A stretch of DNA of 64,000 nucleotides from Pyropia yezoensis. Its lineage: Eukaryota > Rhodophyta > Bangiophyceae > Bangiales > Bangiaceae. Position numbers and translations under genes: made by a program. The notes beneath the pieces are model-generated. The model did no database searches, was not told the DNA's origin, and was given only the letters and a program-made list of their open reading frames with translations. Location of the stretch: NCBI GenBank assembly GCA_009829735.1, contig CM020619.1, positions 8,112,375 through 8,176,374 of the forward strand, in the 5' to 3' direction. Positions within the stretch are counted from its first letter, which is position 1; the number at the start of each line of letters is the position of its first letter. Positions 11,350 to 21,046 of this stretch are shown here, in pieces.

Positions 11350-11389
11350 CGGCTGCTGCCGCCGCAATATTGGTGCTGGCGCCGCCGCC

Positions 11390-11930
11390 GCCGCCGCAGC
11401 CGCCCCCGCCGCCGAAGCTGCCGAGGATTGGGGTGTACAGTCCCCCCCCTACGTGGCGTCGCCGCCGCCGCATCCTTCGCCGCCGCTGCCGCGGGTGGGG
11501 GTGCGCAGTTCCCCCCCAGCGTGGCGTCGCCGCCGCCGCATCCTTCGCCACCGCTGCCGCGGGTGGGGGTGCGCAGTTCCCCCCCAGCGTGGCGTCGCCG
11601 CCGCCGCATCCTTCGCCGCCGCTGCCGCGGGTGGGGGTGCGCAGTTCCCCCCCAGCGTGGCGTCGCCGCCGCCGCCTCCGCCGCCACCGCTGCCGCGGGT
11701 GGGGGTGCGCAGTCCACCCCCAGCGTAACGTCGCCTCCGCCGCCTCCGTCGCCGCCGCTGCCGCGGGTGGGGGTGCGCAGCTCCCCCTCAGCGTGGCTTA
11801 GCCGCCGCCGCCTCCGTCGCCGCCGCTATCGCGGGTGGGGGTGCGCAGCTCCCCCCCAGCGCGGCGTCGCCGCCGCCGCATCCGTAGCCGCCGCTGCCGC
11901 GGGTGGGGGTGCGCAGTTGCACCCCCCTGC
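11390..11930. repeat. 68-bp tandem repeat, about 8 units
   Basis: The marker GCGCAG recurs at 11503, 11571, 11639, 11707, 11775, 11843 and 11911, each 68 bp apart, with a variant unit at 11435. Units are rich in GCC and GTGGGGGTG. The overlapping frames through this array are artefacts of its composition. It begins right after the solo LTR target duplication. Confidence 0.95.
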
Positions 11931-11941
11931 CCAAAAAACGT

Positions 11942-12557
11942 GCCGCTACAGCCCTCGGCGCCCCCTCTAGAGGACGCCGCGCATGCTCGTGCGGCCAACC
12001 TGCGGCTGGCCGCGAGCACCGCGTTCACGCGGCTCGCCGTCGCCGCCACCGGAGTCGTCACAGGAAGTGACAATAAGACTACTCGCCAGAAAAGCCTGCA
12101 CACCCAAAGTGCCCTAAACTACCAGATATCCGTCACAGGATAGACGACCGGACACAAGCCGGAACTCCACGGTGCACGCCCGGCCGCTTTTCGGTGAGCT
12201 CTCGCGTCTAGAAAACGGCGATAGGCTGGCATGTGCCGCGATCCTGCGTGCCGCCACAGCCCTCGGCGCCACCCCTAGAGGACGCCGCGCATGCTCGTGC
12301 GGCCGACCTGCGGCTGGCCGCGAGCACCGCGTTCACGCGGCACGCCGTCGCCGCCACCGGAGTCGTCACAGGAAGTGACAATAAGACTACTCGCCAGAAA
12401 AGCCTGCACACCCAAAGTGCCCTAAACTACCGGATATCCGTCACAGGATAGACGACCGGACACAAGCAGGAACTCCACGGTGCACGCCCGGCCGCTTTTC
12501 GGTGAGACTCGCGTCTAGAAAACGGCGATAGGCTGGCATGTGCCGCGATCCTGCGAG
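11942..12557. repeat. 308-bp tandem duplication
   Basis: The block 11942-12249 is followed directly by a near-identical block 12250-12557. Both contain CCCTCGGCGCC near the start, GTCACAGGAAGTGACAATAA in the middle and GGCATGTGCCGCGATCCTGC at the end, with few substitutions. No gene is seen inside. Confidence 0.9.
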
Positions 12558-12799
12558 TCTCTGCAGACATTGCTGCATGCCCCTGTCTTAAGCAGCCAAT
12601 GAGCAGTCGACCCTTTCACAGTCGCGGGAGCACTGGCCGTAAAGCTGCTATTAAGCGATGGAATACGCATCATGCGTAGTGATTAGGCTGCTGCTTGCAG
12701 ACGGCGAGCGAGCTGCAGCACTTGGCCGTTTCCACGAGCGACTTCCCAGGCCAGCCCTGCTAGACATCCCCGGCTTACGACCCCGCTCGTTGAATGGAA

Positions 12800-13361
12800 G
12801 GGTGCCATGGCGGTGCGCGTGGACTGGCGTCGGCCCCGCCCGCCTTCCCCATTTCGCTGTTGGCACCATGACGCCTATGTGCAGGCGCAGCTGCCGCTGT
12901 GTACTCCCTGCTGCTCGTCGTCGCGGCGTGGCCACAGCGACCCCGCGCCCGCCCTTCCCATCTTGCTGCTGGCGCCGTAACGCAGCTTTGCAGGCGCCGT
13001 TGCCGCAGTGTCTTCTCCGCTTTTCGTCGAGGTGGCGTGGCCGCAGCGACCCCGCGCCCGCCCCTCCCATCCTGCTGTTCGTGCCGTGGCGCGGCTGTGC
13101 AGGCGCCTCCGCCTTCGTGTCTTCCCCGCTGCTTGTTGTGCCGGCGTGGCCACATCGAACCCGCGCCCGCGCGTCCCATTTCGCTGCTGGCGCAGTGGCG
13201 TAACTTTGCCGGCGAAGATGCCGCCGTGTCCTTCCTGTGGGTTGTTGTGGCAGCGCGGCCGTAGCGGCGGTGTCGCAGCCGTAGGCGCACAACCCCCCTC
13301 CCTTCGATATGCACTGTGCGTCGCGGCGGCGTGTCTAGTTTGTGGGAGGCCCTCTGCCGCC
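12800..13361. repeat. 109-bp degenerate tandem repeat, about 5 units
   Basis: The marker GCGTGG/GCGCGG recurs at 12817, 12926, 13035, 13144 and 13253 with an exact 109-bp period. Each unit contains CCCGCGCCCGCC followed by CCCAT and GCTGCTGGCGC. Units differ by many substitutions but few indels, which suggests an old array. Confidence 0.88.
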
Positions 13362-14136
13362 CGATCGCCCCCGACGTGTGTCTTGAAGGTGCTGTGTGGA
13401 ATTACTGGGGTCGCTGCCGTCGTGTCCGCCCTGTTGTTCGTGCTGGTGGCGCGGCTGTTGGGGCAGATGTGCAGCCCAAGCTACGCCAGTATCCTTCTCC
13501 CATAGTGTGTTTTGTCGTGTCTGCGTGGTGTCACCGTTTGGGCTTGGCCCTCGCACGTTCGATTGTCTTTTGTGCTGGTGGTGGCGGCGTGCAGCAGGTG
13601 GGCTCACCGACGCCCTATTCTTCCCGCGCCATGTCGAGGCGGCCTGTTCGAGGCTGCGTCACAGCTGACCACCCTCGCGTGCTTTTGTGACGGCGCCGTG
13701 GCAGTGGCGGCGTTGTCACTACCCGCCCCACATCGCTATCCATTGTGGTAGTGCGACAAGGCAGTGGCTGGGTCCCCTCTGCTCTACCCTCCCCATGCTG
13801 CTGCTTGTCGTTGCGGGGTGCCGCGGTTGTGGTGGCATCGCCTGTGTGCCTGCGCTGGGCATGCTCCTATATATTGATGTCCGTTCAATCCAGAAAGGCG
13901 ACAAGGGGGAGGACCGCGGCATGAGGATGTGGGAGGCGTCTAAAGGGATGGACCTACAGTGTTCAGTCGGCCACGGATGTCACGGCGGAGATACCCATGT
14001 CGCGCGAAAACAACACTACAAGCATGGCACATCGTCCACATCCACACTCCCCTCCAACCGATGGCACTCAGGACGCGATCAAAATAGGGGCGACGGTCCA
14101 ACCTCTGCCGTCAAAGGCTCTCACCAGCTCGTAGCC
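13362..14136. other. Non-coding spacer
   Basis: No gene is supported. Weak continuation of GC-rich repeat-like text to about 13830, then ordinary sequence up to the stop of Plavaka-like copy B. Confidence 0.5.
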
Positions 14137-17100
14137 TTAGAGGTAGCCGACAGCCTTGCGCGTTGTCCAAGGGTAGAAAGCGTTAACGAAGAAGCGTGCG
14201 CGGTGGTTCTCCATGCGGGACATGTTCTGCTTGGACGGCATCACATCCATGCCGCAACGGTCGGCGAGGTCATGCCAGTCGGGAGCAATGTGCTCCAGGC
14301 GCAGTAGACGGCTCACGTCCACCACCTCAATGGCAGGCCACAGACTCTCCGGGCTCTCGAACTCCCAGGCCAGCCGTTGGCACCCGTGCGCCGTCAAAAC
14401 GCAGCCCGGCCGAGGGGCCGCCACGCACATACGACTGATGACGACACAGTGGCGCTTGTTACGTCCGACCTGACGAATCTCGAGTCGTGCTTCACCCTAG
14501 CGCACTTCCCCATTGTCTCCCTGGTACCGAACGTGGTCAAACCATGGGGTGCTGTGAAACGACGTGGTAGCTCGCAGGAACTGGATGCGCGATGCCGACC
14601 CCCACTCAAACTGCGCTTCAAACTTGAGAGTCTTGGCGATCGTAACGGCCTCAGACACGTCGAGTTCCAGAACGTGGTTGAGGTCAGAAAGTCCCGACAG
14701 ACGACAAAGGCTCTCAAGCGGGACTCGCACTCCACGGGTGCTCAGATGTAGGACGCTGAGCGGTACTGCAAGCACGTCCTCCGCGTGCGAGTCCGTCACG
14801 GCGTTCCGCTGCTCCACGATCTCTTCGTCCTCGGACAGGTCTTCGTCGTCACTGCCTCCGTCGGAGATCCTGCGCAGCACCTCGGACTGCGCCTGCTCCC
14901 CGCGCATTATCTGCAAGGCCAACGTGGGACCGCGCTTGTTGGACCTCTGGTACATGCGCTTGCAGATCTTTGGAGGGACTCATTCTGGCTCGTATCACCC
15001 TCCCACAGGTTCCCGCGCAGCTCAAGCTCAGCTCGCAGGTGACGCATCAACCGATGCAGCTTGAAAGTATGCACAAGAACGAGAAGAATCTGGGCGCAAC
15101 GGCCAACTTTTCGTGCCGCGTCGACCATCGTTGTCACCTCGGCAGCCGTCGTGCGCAACGTGTCGCGCTTGTTGTCGCCCATGAGCATACCGCCTAGCTT
15201 GACGGCCTGGCAAAACATGTCCTGGATCGCGTCCTGCACGGGCATGTCACCAAAAAGAGCGTGGTAAGCGGTGCCGTCGCCTGTTGAGATGCCAGCGGGG
15301 ACGGGTTGATGAGTCTCCTCGTCGTCTTCAGGCCCCAAGTCGTCGTTGTCATCGTAGACGGCTTCGTCGACGCCTTCCTAGTCCACCGCCTGTGCATGCA
15401 CCGCCTCAAGGCGCTTGGGATCTGCAGGTCCGACAAGGCCGGCGACAATGTGAGGCCAGTGCACGGAGAAGTGGCGCCAGCTGCGACCCGTCAGCGTCGA
15501 CTGCTTCACACTCGGTGGCACGAAACAGCTGCAAGAAAAAAGAGGGAGGTAAGAACCCGCGGAGGTGGTGCAGCAGTCAGTGGCTGTCGGTCGCAGATGC
15601 TGGCACGCGCAGCTTACCATCCCTCGCAAACAACTGAACTCAACAATGAATCCTTCGAGCTTACCCGGGAGCCTCTGCCTTGACTCGGCACCGCCGACCA
15701 ATCTCAAAAGCGCGGAGGTTGAGCACGTCAAGCGACTGCTGAACTGGTCCCAAAACAGCGCCTTCTTCGACAATACTGACAGCCTTGAGAAAGCCCGGGA
15801 TGCGCTGAGCCAAGGTCCGCAGCACCCCCAGCTTCCACACATGTAGCAGATCGAAAGACGTGACGCGGAAGTAGCTCATGCTTCCGGTGCTCAACCCGTG
15901 CATACTGCCGAGAGCTGGGGCAAAGGCCCCAGCGCTGTGCGCCTTACCAAGAGGGCCCCTCAGAGACACCCGAGGGTCCACGAGGCGCCTCTCAGCTGCC
16001 GCCAGCTGCGCCTCAAGTGTCTGGATGACGTCCCGAGGATCCTCATCGGCGGTCTCTGGCGCACAAGAAGCGCCGTGCCTAATATGGCAGAGCGTACAGA
16101 CGTAGGTGCTCCGGCTGCCCATGAGGGCGTAATTGCTGCGCTCTTCCACGTAGTCGACCACCACAGACCCGATACGCGCCACGAGCAGCGCCGTGCCCAG
16201 GTTGGGGATGTGGACAGGAGTTCCCGTCTCACTGGCACGCGAGAACCGGCGGAGCACGACTGCCAGACAGCGTTGCAGAAGGTCGTTCCGGTCGTCACTG
16301 ACAGCTAAGACGGCCTTCGCGTTGCGGCTCACCGCTTTCGGGATGTGGGGGATGTACCCGACAGTGACCCATTGGTTGCCACCGTCCAGCACGCTCGGAA
16401 ACTCCGCCCGGATGGGGTACACGTAGGCTGCGCCACTCCACGACACGACAGCTGCGTGCGCATGCAGTGACGCAAAAAGAGGGCGGGCACGCTGGCCGTG
16501 CAGGGCCGTGATGGCCGCTGCTTCCCGAACAAAAAGATCCGAGTTGAGAGTGGAGGACCGCTGAGCAGATCCGTCTCGGGAGGGTGGAAGGGCGCCGCCT
16601 AACACGTCCAGCCTCTTCGCCGACCTCACGGCGTTGACAGCCACGTCAAGCAGGTCTCGGTGGTAAAAGAAGTACTCCTTTCCTCCCACCACGATTGGTA
16701 CCTCAAGCCAGTTCAGCTGCGACACGATGCGGTGTTGCTCTTGGCGGAGCCCGCCGACGAAGGCGCCCTCCGTGGGAAACTCCTGCGTGAAGATCCCGCC
16801 TTCTTGTGCGTTCTGGGTTGCCTCAAGCTGCGGCAAGAGACCTCCCAGGCTGGCGTGGTCCGTGCGAGACAGGCCGCACCCCCTTGCACCAAGGGCGAGC
16901 TTGAGAAGCGACCGCATGGCTGAACCGCGGAAACCAGAAGGACCGTCTCCCAGCCCTGCGCGAACAACAGGCTCCGACAAGGGCGCCTCTGGCAGAGCCT
17001 CATAATACCCGCGGATGCGCGCTGCCACGCTCGTGGCAAACACATGACGGACGGCACCGGCGGGGGGACGCGGCCCTGCAATGGTGCCGCGGGCAACACC

Positions 17101-17475
17101 ATCACATGCACGACGGGTGAGAAACTCGGTCGCCGACTCGTTGACAAAGGCACGCGCCGCTTTCATGGTGGCCAACCCGGTCCCCTGGGAGAGACCACGT
17201 GCAGCCATGTTCACAGGAGAGACGTCGTCTTCGCCATCCGCTACCATAGTCTCCTCCTCGCCACCCACGTCCACAACATCTCCCAGAGCTTCCGCACCGG
17301 CCGCTGCTGCCTCCTCGGCATAGGCCGCTGGCGCCGCCGCAGCATCGGCCGCTGGCGGCGCGGGCTCGCTTGACGGCGTGCTGCCAGCCATGAGGAGGTC
17401 GCGGTCGCTGTAGGAAGCATTCATGTGACGCTGACGGTGGACCGCTGACGAGAAGCCGCGTAGACAAAATTAGCA
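14137..17475 (-). pseudogene. Plavaka-like transposase, copy B (most complete, broken)
   Basis: The main exon (15665-17475) keeps the AVVSWSGAAYVYPI...GYIPHIPKA block and DLLHVWKLGVLRTL. Both resemble Plavaka/CACTA transposase motifs (YPV...YLP and DLLH...G). A 136-bp intron (15529-15664, GTAAGC...TTTCTTGCAG) restores the frame into CFVPPSVKQ, matching copy C. Downstream, GNLWEGDTSQNES and the C-terminal NAFYPWTT block lie in different frames, so at least three frameshifts separate 15378, 14955 and 14430. The N-terminal finger is destroyed: a TAA lies between the two cysteines and the last His is Tyr. It is not functional as written. The family name is inferred from motifs only. Confidence 0.72.
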
Positions 17476-18469
17476 GTTGTGGTTGAACTTAGAGATCCCG
17501 CACGAAGTTGGCTTAAGCGCCATGAAGCTGAGGAAATTGCGAACGTGTAAGACCCCAACGGCATCCGCAACTCGAAAGGCACGCCAGCACGAGCGTCCGG
17601 CAGCAGCGAGCGCACACCTCCACAGCCACCGCGAGGAAGAGCACCCGTTGGGCGCCCAAGTCCGTTGTCACGCAGATAGTCACTGCACCGACACCGCCAG
17701 AGCAGCAGTGTCCTCCGCTGCCGCGATGCAGAAGTCGCCCGACCACTCGCAAGTTGTCCTTCAAGAACGTCGCAGCCGCCCTAACCCTGCTGCACGAACG
17801 CGCGCTTTGAGCATGTCACCTCAGGGCAGGCAGCGCAGGCCGACTCAATCGCAGATATACACGCAGACCCAACACGACTCGAGCTCCCGACGCCACGCCG
17901 GCGGCCGTCGCCACGCGCGCCACCACCGCAGCGAGAGCATAGGGCAATCAACTGCATCATGGGCGGTGCGATACCGTAGGACGGGGGGGCAGTTGTTGCA
18001 GCCGCCTCGTGACGGCAATCAGTTGCAGGGGACGCCAGGCAGACTGTCCCCGCAGAGGCGTCGCGCCAGGCCCCTTACGGTCGCCGCGGTGAGGCACTTA
18101 TCCATGACTGCTCTTGACACCAAACGGGCGCTCCCATGTGCGCCACTGGCGGTTCTTGCAGGCGCCTCCGCGAGAGACGCTGCCCACCAATGCGGAAGGT
18201 GTCCGCCAAGCGGTAGCCAAAAACCTCGATCATTACCGCGTGGCTCAGGAAGCTTTGAGGTGCACCCACCGACACGCGCGGCACGATCCTGCCAGGCGCT
18301 CGACAGAATGGGGTAGCCAACGGACGTGGCACACACCGGCCATTCTCCAACGACGCCGTCACGGGCACCCGCCGCCGCGACGCTGACCAACGGGACAAGC
18401 GGCAGCCGACATGGCACACAGTGCGCAGGTGAGGTAAGCACCAGGGCAGCACCAAGGCCACGGAAGGCT
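17476..18469. other. Non-coding spacer
   Basis: No supported gene between Plavaka-like copy B and the family B LTR. GC-rich without clear tandem order. Bases 18470-18474 (CCACC) are the target duplication of the Gypsy B element. Confidence 0.55.
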
Positions 18470-18474
18470 CCACC

Positions 18475-19045
18475 TGTAGCATCCCTGGCCCCGACTTGGC
18501 GCCGACCCGGGACTACAAGCAGAGGGCACCAGGTGCCAGAACACGCCCGCCGTGTGGTGATGGTTGGCGGCCGTGGCCCGTGCCCGGCACTGGGATGCGG
18601 TGGACTACGCTATCCACACGTGAGAGAGGGATTGCTGATGGGTTTTTGCATACTTGTGAGGGACTTGATTTGAGAGAATTTGAGTGTGAGATTAGTGAGT
18701 GGGAATAGAATTAGTAGTGATAGTGGCCCCCGACCTGACGAGGTTAGACTCGGGTCGGGGCCACTCGGGGTTATGGGGGGGCTACGTGGCCAACGTGCCG
18801 AGGCTCCCCCAGATGCACGTTAAGAGGGACAGCGAGGCGCCCTTGGCCCGCGCCCTCAGGAAAAAGACAACTGCGCGTTTGCTTTCCTCTTCCCCGTGTG
18901 CACTACCGTGCGTATCTGTTTGCTCTGCGAGCAGGCACGTGAGGCAACAGGCATACCATTCTCGTAGTTCCCCTTTCTGTGTTACCTGTCCCTTTCCCCC
19001 GAGGGATATTGACACGTGTCTGAGAGGATCGAGTTTTATACCACA
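18475..19045 (+). repeat. 5' LTR of Gypsy family B
   Basis: 571 bp, starting TGTAGCATCC and ending TTTTATACCACA. It is unrelated at sequence level to the family A LTR. Confidence 0.95.
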
Positions 19046-19049
19046 TATT

Positions 19050-19067
19050 TGGTGGAGCAGCAGGGGA
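19050..19067 (+). other. Primer-binding site, family B
   Basis: TGGTGGAGCAGCAGGGGA begins four bases after the 5' LTR and is identical to the site in family A. Confidence 0.82.
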
Positions 19068-19257
19068 TGATTGGAGTGTTTGAGAAGAGACATTTGGGAG
19101 CAGCGGTTGGGTTGTTCCTGTTCTGTCTTTTTCGGTGGTTTGGGAGTTATTTGCACCCGGTCACGGGAATCCTATTCCTGGCTCTCCAACCCCTCTCTTG
19201 TGGTCTGGCGATCTTTGGACACGCAGGCAACTGGACTGTGGCTGTCAAGAGACCAAC

Positions 19258-21018
19258 ATGGCTACCCTCCCTGGCACGACGGTGCCCGAAGGGGTAGACC
19301 CCGCGTCCCTTGACGCATCCCTGGTCACCGCGGGGGACGGTGCCCAACCCGGCGTTCTCCCTACGGGTGAAGCGGACCTGGGTGTGACATCCGGTAGCGG
19401 ACTGGAGTCCACAGGCGGCCAAGCACCACCTGCTCCCGTTCCTCCGGCTGTTCCTCCTGTGGGAGCCACCCCGGGGTCAACGGCGTTTGAGTCCGCTCGC
19501 AGCAGACGTCTCCCTCCTGTCGGTTCTACTCCTCAACCTCCAGGGATAGCCCCTGGTGTGTTTACTCCTGGACCCACACGTGGCAGTTGGGTGTATACAC
19601 CTCTTCCTGTGGGCACTAGCGATGCCAGAAGCACCGTTGTGACTGGTTCTACGGGTCTCCTTGAGATTTCGACTCCTGGGACCGGCCAAGCTTTTCCTCC
19701 CCTTGCATCCTATGGGGCGGGGAGCTCCAAGACAGGTAACCGGAGCAGCCGAAGGCGTCGGTGTCATCGCCGTCGCTCTAGCACCAGCGAGACCAGTTCC
19801 TCCAGCTCTGAGGAGGGATATGATTGGGATGCATCTCCAGGTCCCACCCGGCGCAGGCTAGTCGAGTTTGACTTCCCTGCCCACCAAGTGGGAGATGCCA
19901 CCCTGAACAAGGTCACGTATTGGGGTAACTACCGGCTGGAGAACCAAGACCAAGGTTACACCCGGAAAATGGCCAAGAAGATGGCGTCCCTGAACCGGCG
20001 AATGCAGCCGAGCTTCGGGGGACATCCTAAGTTTTCCGGGAAGAGACCGGCGCTTATCTTTGCCTTCCTGCGCCGGTTTGTCAAGGCATGCAATGACAAC
20101 GATGTGTCCGAGGGCAAGGCTCTCTACCTCCTGGTTAACTTCATGACCGGAGAAGCGGAACAGCGGTTTGCACAGGTTCTACCAGACTCTGCCGGACACA
20201 GTGTCGGACGTACCGTCGCGAGTTATCCGGACGCGGTCAACTGGCTCCTGTCCAACTACGCTGACGCGGACTCTCTGCGTAAAGCAGTCGGCAGGCTGAA
20301 CCGGGCAACCATGGAAAGACAAGAGACTCCAGAGGCGTTCGCCCGTCGTGTCCGGGAGATGAGCGATGCTTGTGGCAACCTTTACCCTGAGGACAGGCTC
20401 AAGATGATCTTCTCGGAAGGGCTTCCTGAATATCTTCAAGTGGATGCGGAGAACTACAACCAGGAACATCAAGAACATACCTCCCAGCAGTTGATGGCCT
20501 ACACCCAGGGCAAGTACCGGCAAGCCAGGGCCCTCCAAGCTCCCATGGTATCAACTCCCAAGCCGCTGTCGCGAGTTCGACCCGGACCCGACAAGTATAA
20601 GGGAGGTGATAGCCCTGTACCGGTACTCGCAGTTGGCGAGGCCTCACCCATGGGGTCAGGGGACAAGTGGGGCGGCTTCGTTTCCAAGGAGCAACCATCC
20701 CTGGTCGCCCCCAAGCAAGTCAAGAACCAGCGGTTCCGGTCTTGTTGGCTGTGCCAGAAGGAGGATCACATGTCCTACCAGTGCCCGACCATTCCCAAGG
20801 ACCTCCAGGAGAAACTCAAGCGTCAAGGACTGGTGTTTGCAAAGGCGGTCAACTGGGCTGACCGGCGAGCACCCTCCAAGATGGACCAGGCACAGGTACA
20901 CGCAATCCGAGTGGCAACCTTACAGAGCATCACGGAGGCTCTGGCAAGGGAAGCTCCTACGGACTTTGACCTGGAGACCGAAACCTCTAAGGAGTCCTCG
21001 GACCCGGGAAACGAGTAG
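19258..21018 (+). CDS. gag: Gypsy Gag protein, family B
   Basis: A 586-residue Gag starts at the ATG at 19258 (context CAACATGGCT) and ends in TAG. The N-terminal third is Pro/Gly/Ser-rich, followed by an Arg/Ser-rich patch. The capsid-like region (FLRRFVKACNDNDVSEG, AVNWLLSNYADAD, ARRVREMSDACGNLYP) aligns with family A Gag. A CCHC knuckle (CWLCQKEDHMSYQC) follows. The last codons CCG-GGA-AAC-GAG-TAG hold the slippery heptamer. The frame extends upstream only by a GTG at 19135 inside the leader, which I do not favour. Confidence 0.92.
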   Translation: MATLPGTTVPEGVDPASLDASLVTAGDGAQPGVLPTGEADLGVTSGSGLESTGGQAPPAPVPPAVPPVGATPGSTAFESARSRRLPPVGSTPQPPGIAPGVFTPGPTRGSWVYTPLPVGTSDARSTVVTGSTGLLEISTPGTGQAFPPLASYGAGSSKTGNRSSRRRRCHRRRSSTSETSSSSSEEGYDWDASPGPTRRRLVEFDFPAHQVGDATLNKVTYWGNYRLENQDQGYTRKMAKKMASLNRRMQPSFGGHPKFSGKRPALIFAFLRRFVKACNDNDVSEGKALYLLVNFMTGEAEQRFAQVLPDSAGHSVGRTVASYPDAVNWLLSNYADADSLRKAVGRLNRATMERQETPEAFARRVREMSDACGNLYPEDRLKMIFSEGLPEYLQVDAENYNQEHQEHTSQQLMAYTQGKYRQARALQAPMVSTPKPLSRVRPGPDKYKGGDSPVPVLAVGEASPMGSGDKWGGFVSKEQPSLVAPKQVKNQRFRSCWLCQKEDHMSYQCPTIPKDLQEKLKRQGLVFAKAVNWADRRAPSKMDQAQVHAIRVATLQSITEALAREAPTDFDLETETSKESSDPGNE

Positions 21019-21046
21019 GGCAGGCACTCTCCCCAAGTGTCTTCCC
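21006..21046 (+). promoter_or_regulatory. Predicted -1 frameshift signal, family B
   Basis: G-GGA-AAC at 21006-21012 in the gag frame is followed after five bases (21013-21017) by a potential stem at 21018-21046: about ten pairs including one G-U and one mismatch, with a 7-base loop. The -1 frame is open from the heptamer into pol with no stop and no ATG at the junction. Confidence 0.75.

Noticed and set aside
11262..11970. Long overlapping open frames on both strands in the 68-bp array
   Set aside because: They arise from GC-rich tandem units, are low-complexity and overlap one another; no conserved domain.
19135..19257. Upstream extension of family B gag from GTG
   Set aside because: It lies in the leader after the primer site, lacks an ATG, and the ATG at 19258 has good context.
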